Origin: JBDZUZ01 sp040255445
GTDB taxonomy: Bacteria; Planctomycetota; Phycisphaerae; Phycisphaerales; UBA1924
Direction of reading: 5' to 3'
Assembly: GCA_040255445.1 (NCBI GenBank)
Contig: JBDZUZ010000052.1
Location: 1-21,869 of the forward strand
Length of the DNA stretch: 21,869 nt
The translations under genes were made by a program, and so were the position numbers. Positions 15,850-21,869 of the stretch are shown piece by piece. The notes under the pieces are model-generated. The model ran no database searches. It saw nothing but the letters and a program-made list of their open reading frames with translations, and was not told the origin of the DNA. Numbering within the stretch: position 1 is the stretch's first letter; each line of letters begins with the position of its first letter.

Positions 15850-15893
15850 GGCGGCCGCGGCGGGCGATGATGCTGCAAAGACCCCGGATGAGG

Positions 15894-15899
15894 TAGAGT
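15894..15899 (+). promoter_or_regulatory. -10-like box TAGAGT for leaderless M60 gene mRNA
   Basis: TAGAGT is followed by 7 nt (GGCCACG) and ATG 15907, so initiation should fall at the ATG. This argues for ATG 15907 over the in-frame GTG at 15898, which overlaps the box. Confidence 0.5.
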
Positions 15900-15906
15900 G
15901 GCCACG

Positions 15907-18078
15907 ATGACGATGCGTGCCCTTCGGTGTGCCGCGGCGATCGCCGCAGCCCTGCTGCTCCCGCACCTCGCTCCGCCCGCCGCCGCGGGGCCACCGCCGC
16001 TGGCGATCCTGCCCGGCGACCTCACCGATGGCCTGAACTCGATCTTCGCGCCCGGCAGCCCGGGCCTGGTCGCGGTGCTCGAGCCCGGCGCTGCGCCCGT
16101 GCTGCTCGATGCCGAGGGCCTCCCGGTGATCGCCGCCGCCGAGTCGCGACAGCGACGGATCGTCGCCTTCGGCCACAGTTCCTACGCCACCGCCGAGGCG
16201 TTCAAGCGCGAGGATGACGCCTCGCTCATGGCCCGGCTCATCCGCTGGGCCGGCCGCGGCAACGGCGTTGTTGGCGTCCGCGATGAGAGCCTGATCGAGC
16301 CGCTCGACAAGCTCGGATTCCTCGCCGTCATGCTCGATGGCGACTTCGCCCCGTCCGAAGGAATCACACCCACCGTGCTGATCCTGAGTGAATCGCGGCT
16401 GAGCGACCGCCGCCGCGAGGCGGTCCGCCGCCACCTCGCCGCGGGCGGCGGCCTGCTGGTCGCCCAGACCGGCTGGGGCTGGCAGCAACTCAACAACGAT
16501 GCGCCGATGGACCAGAACCACTGGAACCAGGTCCTCGCTGATGCGGGACTCGCCTTCACCGACCAGTTCGCGAAGAAGAACATGGAGGGCGGATTCGACG
16601 CCGTCGCCCCCAATCCGCTGGCGCACCCCCTTCGCGCCCTCGATCGCCTCACCGCGCCCGACAACACCCTCTCACGGCCGGACCGTGAACAGGCCGCCGC
16701 GGCGGTGCTCCTTGCCGTCCGCTCGACCGGCCCGGACCACCCGTTCCGCGGCCAAGTGCGCGAATTGGCCAAGGACAGCCGCGTCGTTACACCCTCGCAG
16801 TCACGCCCCGTCCGCGCTGGCGATGCCTTGAGCCGCATCGTGCTCGCCGCCCAGCTCGAGGATCTCAAGACCACGCCGATCGCACAGCGCCCCGCCCACC
16901 CTGCCGCGGCGGACTTCCCCGGCAGCGTCCCCGCCGATGCTGAACGGATCACGCGGACGGTCTCGATCACCCCGGCCAGCCGCGGCTGGATCAGCACCGG
17001 TCTCTACGCCGCGCCCGGCGAGCCGATCCGTGTCACCACCGCCAGGCCCGAAGGCCTGCGGCTCCGCATCGGCTGCCACAAGGACCTCATCTGGCACCTG
17101 GATACCTGGCGGCGGGCGCCCGAGATCACGCTGTCGATTCCGCTCGCCGAGGGCGAGACCGTCGTGGCATCGCCCTTCGGCGGCCTGGTCTACATCGAAG
17201 CCGAGGGCGACAAGGCCGCGGCGGAGGTGACCATCACCGGCGCGGTTGCCGCGCCGCTGTTCATGCTCGGCCAGACCACGAGCGAAGACTGGCGCGAGAT
17301 CCGCAACGCCCCCGGCCCCTGGGCGGAACTCGCCAGCGACAAGATCATCGTGAGCGTGCCCAGTTCGCTGGTCCGCGAACTCGATGACCCCGCCGCGGTG
17401 ATGCGGGCGTGGGACGAGATCGCCGATGCCGCCGCGGACCTCGCCACGATCCCCCGCGAGCGCGACCGGCCCGAGCGGTACGTCGCCGACATCCAGATCA
17501 GCGCGGGGTACATGCACGCTGGCTACCCGATCATGACCCACCTCGACGCCGCGCCGGCGATGGTCAGCGAGGAGAAGCTCCGCGCCGGCCAGTGGGGCCT
17601 CTTCCACGAACTGGGCCACAACCACCAGAGCCCGCTCTGGACCTTCGAGGGCACTGGCGAGGTCACCGTCAACCTCTTCTCGCTCTACATCATGGAGACG
17701 GTCTGCGGGCTGGGGATCAACTCGGGGCACGATGCGCTGGGCAACCGCGAGAAGCAGATCAAGTCGCAGTTCGCCAAGCCGATCGCCGAGCGGACATGGC
17801 CGGGCGACCCGTTCATGTCGCTGATCCTCTACCAGCAGGTCCGCGAAGAGTTCGGCTGGGAGCCGTACAAGAAGGTCTTCGCCGAGTACCACGCCATGCC
17901 CCGCGATGAGCAGCCCAGGAGCCAGCAGGACCGCCGCGACATGTGGCTGGTGCGGATGTCCGAAGCGACCGGCCGCGACCTGGGCCCGTTCTTCGCGGCG
18001 TGGGGTATGCAGCTTACCGATGCGGCCCGCGCGAAGACGGCACACCTGCCGGCGTGGATGCCCGAAGGCATGGAGTGA
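15907..18078 (+). CDS. Secreted M60-family metallopeptidase-like protein
   Basis: 723 residues. The signal peptide covers about 1-27 (MRALRCAAAIAAALLLPHLAPPAAAG), so the protein is exported. The middle of the N-terminal third (TVLILSESRLSDRRREAVRRHLAAGGGLLVAQTGW) looks like a glutamine-amidotransferase/ThuA-type fold. The region 340-470 is beta-rich. The peptidase domain has zinc motif H567-E568-L-G-H571 (HELGH) and a downstream glutamate E585 in GTGEVTVNLFSLY, the gluzincin pattern of Peptidase_M60. M60 enzymes such as enhancins cleave mucin-like glycoproteins. The combination of a GATase-like region with an M60 domain also resembles eukaryotic TCAF proteins. All zinc and catalytic residues look present. 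Divergent from speA and convergent on phenylalanine hydroxylase, with a strong hairpin after the stop. Confidence 0.85.
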   Translation: MTMRALRCAAAIAAALLLPHLAPPAAAGPPPLAILPGDLTDGLNSIFAPGSPGLVAVLEPGAAPVLLDAEGLPVIAAAESRQRRIVAFGHSSYATAEAFKREDDASLMARLIRWAGRGNGVVGVRDESLIEPLDKLGFLAVMLDGDFAPSEGITPTVLILSESRLSDRRREAVRRHLAAGGGLLVAQTGWGWQQLNNDAPMDQNHWNQVLADAGLAFTDQFAKKNMEGGFDAVAPNPLAHPLRALDRLTAPDNTLSRPDREQAAAAVLLAVRSTGPDHPFRGQVRELAKDSRVVTPSQSRPVRAGDALSRIVLAAQLEDLKTTPIAQRPAHPAAADFPGSVPADAERITRTVSITPASRGWISTGLYAAPGEPIRVTTARPEGLRLRIGCHKDLIWHLDTWRRAPEITLSIPLAEGETVVASPFGGLVYIEAEGDKAAAEVTITGAVAAPLFMLGQTTSEDWREIRNAPGPWAELASDKIIVSVPSSLVRELDDPAAVMRAWDEIADAAADLATIPRERDRPERYVADIQISAGYMHAGYPIMTHLDAAPAMVSEEKLRAGQWGLFHELGHNHQSPLWTFEGTGEVTVNLFSLYIMETVCGLGINSGHDALGNREKQIKSQFAKPIAERTWPGDPFMSLILYQQVREEFGWEPYKKVFAEYHAMPRDEQPRSQQDRRDMWLVRMSEATGRDLGPFFAAWGMQLTDAARAKTAHLPAWMPEGME

Positions 18079-18085
18079 TTGCGTG

Positions 18086-18121
18086 CCACCATGATCGCCT
18101 GCTTTGAGGCGATCATGGTGG
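18086..18121 (+). terminator. Perfect 15-bp hairpin after the M60 gene
   Basis: CCACCATGATCGCCT (18086-18100) pairs completely with AGGCGATCATGGTGG (18107-18121) around loop GCTTTG. It begins 8 nt after the stop codon. No T-run follows. The apical sequence CTGCTTTGAG is identical to that of the opposite-strand hairpin at 18214. Confidence 0.75.
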
Positions 18122-18213
18122 GTTGAGCTGAGCACGCGCGGCGAACGCCAAACGACCAGACACTCCCCGGTGCATGCTCGCACCCAGGAGCAAGTCGTGA
18201 TCGGACGCACAAT

Positions 18214-18243
18214 CCATCAGGGTCTCAAAGCAGACCCTGATGG
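18214..18243 (-). terminator. Perfect 12-bp hairpin after the phenylalanine hydroxylase gene
   Basis: On the minus strand CCATCAGGGTCT pairs with AGACCCTGATGG around loop GCTTTG. It begins 15 nt after the hydroxylase stop and is not followed by a T-run. With the hairpin at 18086 it brackets a 92-bp segment in which I see no gene. Confidence 0.75.
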
Positions 18244-18257
18244 CACGGGAGAGTCAC

Positions 18258-19103
18258 TCACCGCGTTGCCGCGGCCCGGTCGTTCAGGACCTTCTCCGCG
18301 TACCCGTTCATCGCATCGCGGAGCTGCTCGAAGTCCTCGAGCACGTAGTAGATCGGCTGGTAGTGGTCGATCTCGAAGTCAGTGTTGCACACCCGCTCCA
18401 GATCGAACGGCCGCCGCTCGGGCACATCGCTCTCCAGCGAGTACTTGCTCTCGCCGATCGAACTCATCAGGCCCGAGCCGTAGATCTTCAGCCGCCCTTC
18501 CTCGCGGATCAGGCCGAACTCGACCGTGAACCAGAAGAGCCGCCCCAGCCGCGTCACGTGCTCGGGGTCCTCGCACATCAGCGCAGCCTTGCCGTAGGTC
18601 TGCAGGAAGTCGGCGAACACCGGATCGGCGTGCAGCGGCACGTGCCCGTAGACATCGTGGAAGATGTCCGGCTCAGGCAGGTAATCGAGCTTGTCGAGCG
18701 GACGAATCGTGATCGTCGTCGGGAACTGCCGCTTCGCCAAACACGCGAAGAACGACTTCGCGGGCAGGTACCCCGGCACAGGCCGGCTCTGCCAGCCCGT
18801 CTTGTCCCGCAGCACCGCGTTGACATCCTCGAGCCGCGGCAGCCGGTCCTTGGGCAGGTTGAAGGCATCGAATCCGGCCAGGAACACATTGCTCGCCTGC
18901 TGACGCAGCGTCGTGATCCGCCGCTCGTAGAGCGTCTTCCACGCGAGGTGGTTCTCCTCGGTGTAGCGGTCGTAGTGCTGCTTGATGTAGAAGGTCTCGG
19001 GGTTGATCTTCTCCGCCGGCATGTCCGCCGCCGCGTTCGCCGCGGCCTGCGCCCGCCGGGCTTCCTCGTTGTCGATCACGGTTCCGGACAGGCTCTTGCT
19101 CAT
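18258..19103 (-). CDS. phhA: Phenylalanine-4-hydroxylase (biopterin-dependent aromatic amino acid hydroxylase)
   Basis: Converts L-phenylalanine to L-tyrosine with O2, a tetrahydropterin and non-haem iron. 281 residues, the size of the monomeric bacterial enzymes that lack the eukaryotic regulatory domain. The iron facial triad is visible: H149 and H154 in FHDVYGHVPL and E195 in FWFTVEFGL. Start ATG 19103 is set by AGGAGGT-like GGAGGT at 19109-19114, 5 nt away; the in-frame extension to 19316 is unlike the family. It has its own promoter candidate around 19174-19195, and the hairpin at 18214 closes it. No pterin carbinolamine dehydratase is adjacent. Tyrosine or tryptophan specificity cannot be wholly excluded, but bacterial members of this length are normally phenylalanine enzymes. 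Confidence 0.93.
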   Translation of the reverse strand: MSKSLSGTVIDNEEARRAQAAANAAADMPAEKINPETFYIKQHYDRYTEENHLAWKTLYERRITTLRQQASNVFLAGFDAFNLPKDRLPRLEDVNAVLRDKTGWQSRPVPGYLPAKSFFACLAKRQFPTTITIRPLDKLDYLPEPDIFHDVYGHVPLHADPVFADFLQTYGKAALMCEDPEHVTRLGRLFWFTVEFGLIREEGRLKIYGSGLMSSIGESKYSLESDVPERRPFDLERVCNTDFEIDHYQPIYYVLEDFEQLRDAMNGYAEKVLNDRAAATR

Positions 19104-19173
19104 CGGACACCTCCAGCGGCCACTTCCAGCGGTCAGGCACGCACAGGATCGAGAACGCTCGCGAGCATCCCCG

Positions 19174-19195
19174 TCCATATCCATAACTATATGGA
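19174..19195 (-). promoter_or_regulatory. Promoter with inverted repeat upstream of phenylalanine hydroxylase
   Basis: An AT-rich island stands out in very GC-rich DNA. On the minus strand TATAGT (19191-19186) is a near-consensus -10 box. It overlaps an inverted repeat, TCCATAT (19174-19180) and ATATGGA (19189-19195), with 8 nt between the arms. Initiation would be near 19178, leaving a leader of about 75 nt. The repeat could be an operator for a dimeric regulator. Confidence 0.5.
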
Positions 19196-19272
19196 ACACC
19201 CCGCGTCGGATCACGCCCACCGGTTCCGCGAGCCACGAGCCACGGAACCGCGCTGCAGTGCCGCGCCGGGCA

Positions 19273-20598
19273 TCACTCCGCCGCCGCGAACGCCCGCCAC
19301 CCCGCATCCGGCGCAATCGCCTGTTCGGGCGCTATCGCGGCGGAAGCCGGCATCCCTTCCCGCCGCCGCTCCACCGCCGCGACGATCGAGTCGCCGGGAT
19401 CGGCCCGGACGATCGGTACATCCGAGCCGAAGATCAGCGTCCGCCCAGGCTCGAGCCCGGCGTCGATCAGATCTCTAATCGGCAGCACGCGGTCCCGCCG
19501 GTGCGGCAGCAGCCGGTTGATCCCCTCGATGTCCGCCAGCAGGTGGCACGGCTGCACGCTCGCGATCGCCGACAACTCCGCGAACCTCGGCACATCCGCC
19601 GCATCAACGAACTCGGCGTGCTCGATCCGCAGCGGCGTTGCACGGGCATCCCCTCCGCCACGCTTCAGATGCTCCCTGCGGGCGTCCAGTACCGCACGCA
19701 CCGCGCCATCGCCGATCGCGTGGACCGCAAGCCCAAGGCCCATGGACTGGCACGCGGCGAGGGCATCGTGCATCTGCGCCACCGTCAGGAGCGGCGTGCC
19801 GCGCTCGTGTCCGGGCAGTGGATCGCGGAAGGGATCGAGCATCCACGCTGTCCGGCTGTTGATCGTGCCATCGGCGAAGAGCTTGCCGCCCGCCAGCACA
19901 ACGCGCCCCGTCCGCGTCCATCCCGGCGCGGACGCTGCGAACTCCGACAGCCGATCCATCGGCGCGAACATCGATACGGAGAGCGGCAGCTCACCCCGGT
20001 CGTGAAGCCCGGCGAGCACCGGCCCGAGCCAGTCGGGCGCGAGCAGATCGTGCACCTCCGCGAACCCGAGCGCTGACAGGTGTTGCAGGGCCGCGCGGAT
20101 GATCGCCGGCCGCTCGCTCGCGCCCGGTTCGGGCGCTGCATGCCACACCCGCATCGCCGCGGATTCGAGCAGCAGCCCGGTCGGCCGTCCGGTCGCCGGA
20201 TCGCGCACGATCACGCCGCCCTCGGGATCGGCATCGCCATCGCCGATCCCCGCCGCCCGCATCGCCGCGGTGCTCGCCGCGACGCTGTGATGGTCGAACG
20301 ACATGATCACGCACGGCCGGCCGCCGGCAGCGCGGTCCAGTTCCTCACGAGTCGGCCAGCGCGGATCGGGCCAAGCCTCCGCACGCACGCCGACACCCAG
20401 GACCCACGCTTCGTCGCCGCCCGATCCGACAGCTTGTCCACCACGCGACGCTTCCGCCGCGACCCGCTCGATGCACTCCTCGCGCGAAACGCAATCACCC
20501 AGCCGCAGCATCGAGAGCGAACGCCCCAGCATCGGCAGGTGAGCATGCGCCTCCCGCAACCGCAGCCCGCGCGGGGGCGTCGAGAGATCGCCGGTCAT
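19273..20598 (-). CDS. Compact amidohydrolase (Amidohydro_3 / YtcJ-like)
   Basis: 441 residues. Metal-dependent TIM-barrel hydrolase with H18-x-H20 (EAHAHLP), K239 (GGKLFADGTINSRTAW, the phrase typical of the YtcJ-type group), H293 (AVHAIGDGA), H327 (RIEHAEF) and D393 (FGSDVP). All core ligands are present, so activity is likely; the substrate is unknown. Usual members are about 530 residues with a beta-sandwich built from both ends; here the chain starts almost at the HxH and stops shortly after the catalytic Asp region, so that sandwich is largely missing. The start ATG 20598 overlaps the upstream gene's TGA (ATGA at 20598-20595), indicating translational coupling. No signal peptide. Confidence 0.82.
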   Translation of the reverse strand: MTGDLSTPPRGLRLREAHAHLPMLGRSLSMLRLGDCVSREECIERVAAEASRGGQAVGSGGDEAWVLGVGVRAEAWPDPRWPTREELDRAAGGRPCVIMSFDHHSVAASTAAMRAAGIGDGDADPEGGVIVRDPATGRPTGLLLESAAMRVWHAAPEPGASERPAIIRAALQHLSALGFAEVHDLLAPDWLGPVLAGLHDRGELPLSVSMFAPMDRLSEFAASAPGWTRTGRVVLAGGKLFADGTINSRTAWMLDPFRDPLPGHERGTPLLTVAQMHDALAACQSMGLGLAVHAIGDGAVRAVLDARREHLKRGGGDARATPLRIEHAEFVDAADVPRFAELSAIASVQPCHLLADIEGINRLLPHRRDRVLPIRDLIDAGLEPGRTLIFGSDVPIVRADPGDSIVAAVERRREGMPASAAIAPEQAIAPDAGWRAFAAAE

Positions 20599-21257
20599 CG
20601 CCCGGCCTCCATCGACCGCAGCATCGCATGAACCTCCTCGATCGACCCGCACGGCGATGAGAACTCGACCCGCAGCACGCCCAGCCGCGCCCGCACATCG
20701 ATCCCCATCGGGTCGACACCGACGACCAGCGGCGCCTCGGAAGCCGTCCCCGTCGCGCGTTCGCAGATGCGGCTCGTGCGCTCCCGGTCCTGGTTCATCG
20801 CCTTGCAGAAGGCGGCCTCGCCCGCCGCGAGCGGGTTGGACATCTCCAGTTCATCGCGGTCGACCACGGTCCGCTCCTGCTTGACGCTGTCGGTGCGCAG
20901 GCGGACCCAGCGCGGCTTGTTCTCGCGCCCGGCGGGCTGGCCGTGGTAGATGAGGTACCGGTCGCAGACCGCATCGCGATCCGGGTCCAGCGGCTCGAGA
21001 TGACCGAGCACATGCACGGCCAGCGGGCCGTCGTCGGGCACGTGGAGAGTGACTCCGCCGGCATCATCGCCCTGTTCGACGGCGTGGGCCGCGACGACCA
21101 TGACCGGGTCGGCATTGGCCGGGTCGAGCACGAAACGGACGGTGTGCAGCACCTCACCGACACGGAGCAGGCCGTGGTAATCGCGTCGGATCGCGGCGAG
21201 GACACGGGCGGCGGGCGAAGGACCGTCGCCGCTGTCGGCGTGGGGTGTATTGCTCAC
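20595..21257 (-). CDS. Probable split-barrel (PNPOx-like/HugZ-like) protein with DUF2470-type C-terminus
   Basis: 220 residues from GTG 21257. Residues 20-130 alternate beta strands (VGEVLHTVRFVLD, PVMVVAAHAV, PLAVHVLGHLEPLD, RWVRLRTDSVKQ) as in flavin-binding split-barrel proteins. The last 50 residues (LVVGVDPMGIDVRARLGVLRVEFSSP, then EEVHAMLRSM) match the feel of DUF2470, found in HugZ-type haem-utilisation and related proteins. This is a pattern judgement and not certain. The start lies after the terminator at 21325 and 6 nt behind a CACAAT box; the longer frame to 21326 would run into that terminator. The stop overlaps the amidohydrolase start, so the two form an operon. Confidence 0.55.
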   Translation of the reverse strand: MSNTPHADSGDGPSPAARVLAAIRRDYHGLLRVGEVLHTVRFVLDPANADPVMVVAAHAVEQGDDAGGVTLHVPDDGPLAVHVLGHLEPLDPDRDAVCDRYLIYHGQPAGRENKPRWVRLRTDSVKQERTVVDRDELEMSNPLAAGEAAFCKAMNQDRERTSRICERATGTASEAPLVVGVDPMGIDVRARLGVLRVEFSSPCGSIEEVHAMLRSMEAGR

Positions 21258-21263
21258 GCGTTG

Positions 21264-21269
21264 ATTGTG
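21264..21269 (-). promoter_or_regulatory. Weak -10-like box CACAAT before the split-barrel gene
   Basis: On the minus strand CACAAT is followed by 6 nt (CAACGC) and GTG 21257. It keeps the A and final T of TAnnnT but lacks the first T. No Shine-Dalgarno is visible. Confidence 0.35.
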
Positions 21270-21314
21270 GCGGGTCGGCGGCGTGCGTGCATGACCCACC
21301 GGCGTGCGCGGTCC

Positions 21315-21348
21315 AAAAAAGAGCACGGGGCCGGGTCACCGGCCCCGT
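21315..21348 (-). terminator. Strong intrinsic terminator of the histone-like gene
   Basis: On the minus strand a perfect 10-bp stem ACGGGGCCGG / CCGGCCCCGT (21348-21325) with a 4-nt loop TGAC is followed, after GTGCTC-type spacing, by TTTTTT (21320-21315). This is the most canonical terminator in the window, and it separates the histone-like gene from the split-barrel/amidohydrolase unit. Confidence 0.88.
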
Positions 21349-21436
21349 CCTCGATTGGATTTGTTCCGTTGGTTGAGTGTTCTTGCCTCTACGGAACGGG
21401 AGGCAGCGGCCCCCAGTTGTCAGGGGCCGGTCGCGA

Positions 21437-21691
21437 TCAGGCCATCATGCCCTCGGCGGGGGCGGCGGCGGCGCGACGGGACCGACGAGCGGTCTTCCTC
21501 TTGGCCTTCTTCTTGGCCTTCTTCTTCCCGGCCTTCTTGCCGGCCTTGCGGGTCGCCTTCTTGCGGCCGGCCTTCTTCGCGGTGCGCTTCTTCGCGGCCT
21601 TCTTGCGGCCGGTCTTCTTCGCGGTGCGCTTCTTGGCAGCCTTCTTCTTGCCAGCCTTCTTCTTGGCTTTCTTCTTTGCCTTCTTGGCCAT
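21437..21691 (-). CDS. Histone H1-like lysine/alanine-rich DNA-binding protein
   Basis: 84 residues from ATG 21691 (MAKKAKKK), preceded by GGAG in GGAGACCGACCG; an ATG 21 nt further upstream is less well placed. I count 34 Lys and 10 Arg, with most of the rest Ala, Gly and Thr, like the C-terminal tail of eukaryotic H1 and bacterial H1-like nucleoid proteins. Such chains are disordered and bind DNA by charge, compacting it. It ends with a neutral tail (AAAAPAEGMMA). A 14-residue unit KKAAKKRTAKK[TA]GR is duplicated. The TTCTT-rich appearance of the plus strand is simply AAG codons on the other strand. It has its own strong terminator at 21315. Confidence 0.85.
   Translation of the reverse strand: MAKKAKKKAKKKAGKKKAAKKRTAKKTGRKKAAKKRTAKKAGRKKATRKAGKKAGKKKAKKKAKRKTARRSRRAAAAPAEGMMA
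21558..21641 (-). repeat. Tandem 42-bp duplication inside the histone-like gene
   Basis: TTCTTGCGGCCGG recurs at 21558 and 21600, exactly 42 bp apart, with high identity through each unit; this encodes the repeated KKAAKKRTAKK block. The in-frame period suggests growth of the gene by slippage or unequal exchange. Confidence 0.75.
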
Positions 21692-21771
21692 CGGTCGGTC
21701 TCCTGTCTTCAAGGTCGGGGACTCGATCGCGACTCCGTTTGTCGCGCATCGCCGACCTCTAACCGGAAGAG

Positions 21772-21777
21772 ATTATC
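21772..21777 (-). promoter_or_regulatory. Candidate -10 box (GATAAT) for the histone-like gene
   Basis: On the minus strand GATAAT lies about 80 nt upstream of the ATG in a locally AT-richer stretch; initiation near 21765 would leave a leader of about 70 nt. No convincing -35 is seen. Beyond it, 21778-21869 shows only a run of eight A at about 21808-21815 and no gene. Confidence 0.35.
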
Positions 21778-21869
21778 GGAATCGTGCGCCTGCGCGCTTG
21801 AGCATTCAAAAAAAATCTGCAGTGAATCGTCCGCGCGCGCCGGGCGCCCACCCGTCGCGCGCGACCGTT

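Noticed and set aside
15638..15994. N-terminal extension of SpeA up to 15994
   Set aside because: Arg/Pro/Ser-rich sequence unlike the family, overlapping the divergent M60 signal-peptide region; ATG 15637 gives the normal length.
16801..18210. 469-residue minus-strand frame over the M60 gene
   Set aside because: Shadow; the HELGH zinc motif and signal peptide are on the plus strand.
19104..19316. N-terminal extension of phenylalanine hydroxylase
   Set aside because: It crosses the promoter island, and GGAGGT lies 5 nt before ATG 19103.
21470..21690. TTCTT-rich plus-strand tract considered as a CRISPR-like or satellite repeat
   Set aside because: It is the complement of AAG-rich codons of the histone-like gene; no spacers.

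Overview
This window is high-GC bacterial chromosome, most likely from a planctomycete of the Phycisphaerae group. The pointers are a small membrane protein ending in a planctomycete-style zinc ribbon (CxECGYDLR...CPECG), a lysine/alanine-rich histone H1-like protein, a TRASH/YHS-like lipoprotein, an M60-peptidase protein, and several start codons placed immediately behind a TAnnnT box with no Shine-Dalgarno sequence. The lineage is inferred from these features, not from a database comparison. I saw no rRNA, tRNA, CRISPR array, insertion sequence or prophage; the gene content is mostly housekeeping.

Layout. 1-2217 is the C-terminal part of an FtsK/SpoIIIE DNA translocase that carries an extra, extremely acidic tail. 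2533-4317 is a methionine-rich exported protein of unknown function with its own promoter and terminator. 4423-5352 is dihydropteroate synthase. From 5476 to 8719 six same-strand genes follow closely: thioredoxin, a Gfo/Idh/MocA oxidoreductase, a beta-carbonic-anhydrase-like protein with a TTG start, a zinc-ribbon membrane protein, an 83-residue lipoprotein and a cupin. They face a minus-strand metal-binding lipoprotein (8795-9064) and an MsbA-like ABC exporter (9143-11161). The exporter is divergent from an M24 aminopeptidase (11212-12399), and the two promoters overlap. Minus-strand CvpA-like (12451-13479) and arginine decarboxylase SpeA (13616-15637) genes come next. A secreted M60 metalloprotease-like protein (15907-18078) then converges on a phenylalanine-4-hydroxylase (18258-19103). 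The right end, all on the minus strand, holds a compact amidohydrolase (19273-20598) translationally coupled to a probable split-barrel flavin/haem-type protein (20595-21257), and a histone H1-like protein (21437-21691).

Regulatory reading. Genes fall into two start classes. One class has a recognisable Shine-Dalgarno (the exported protein, carbonic-anhydrase-like, zinc-ribbon, both lipoproteins, cupin, phenylalanine hydroxylase, histone-like). The other has TAnnnT followed by 6-8 nt and the start codon, which predicts leaderless mRNAs (folP, M24, ABC exporter, CvpA, M60; a weaker case for the split-barrel gene). Hairpin terminators close most units. The most curious pair lies between the M60 and hydroxylase genes: two different perfect stems on opposite strands with the same apical sequence.

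The most notable items for follow-up are the FtsK acidic tail (84 of the last 127 residues are D/E), the predicted leaderless promoters, the twin hairpins with a shared loop, the back-to-back overlapping promoters, and the unexplained exported protein and small lipoproteins. I did not find a clear new multi-gene defence or mobile system.
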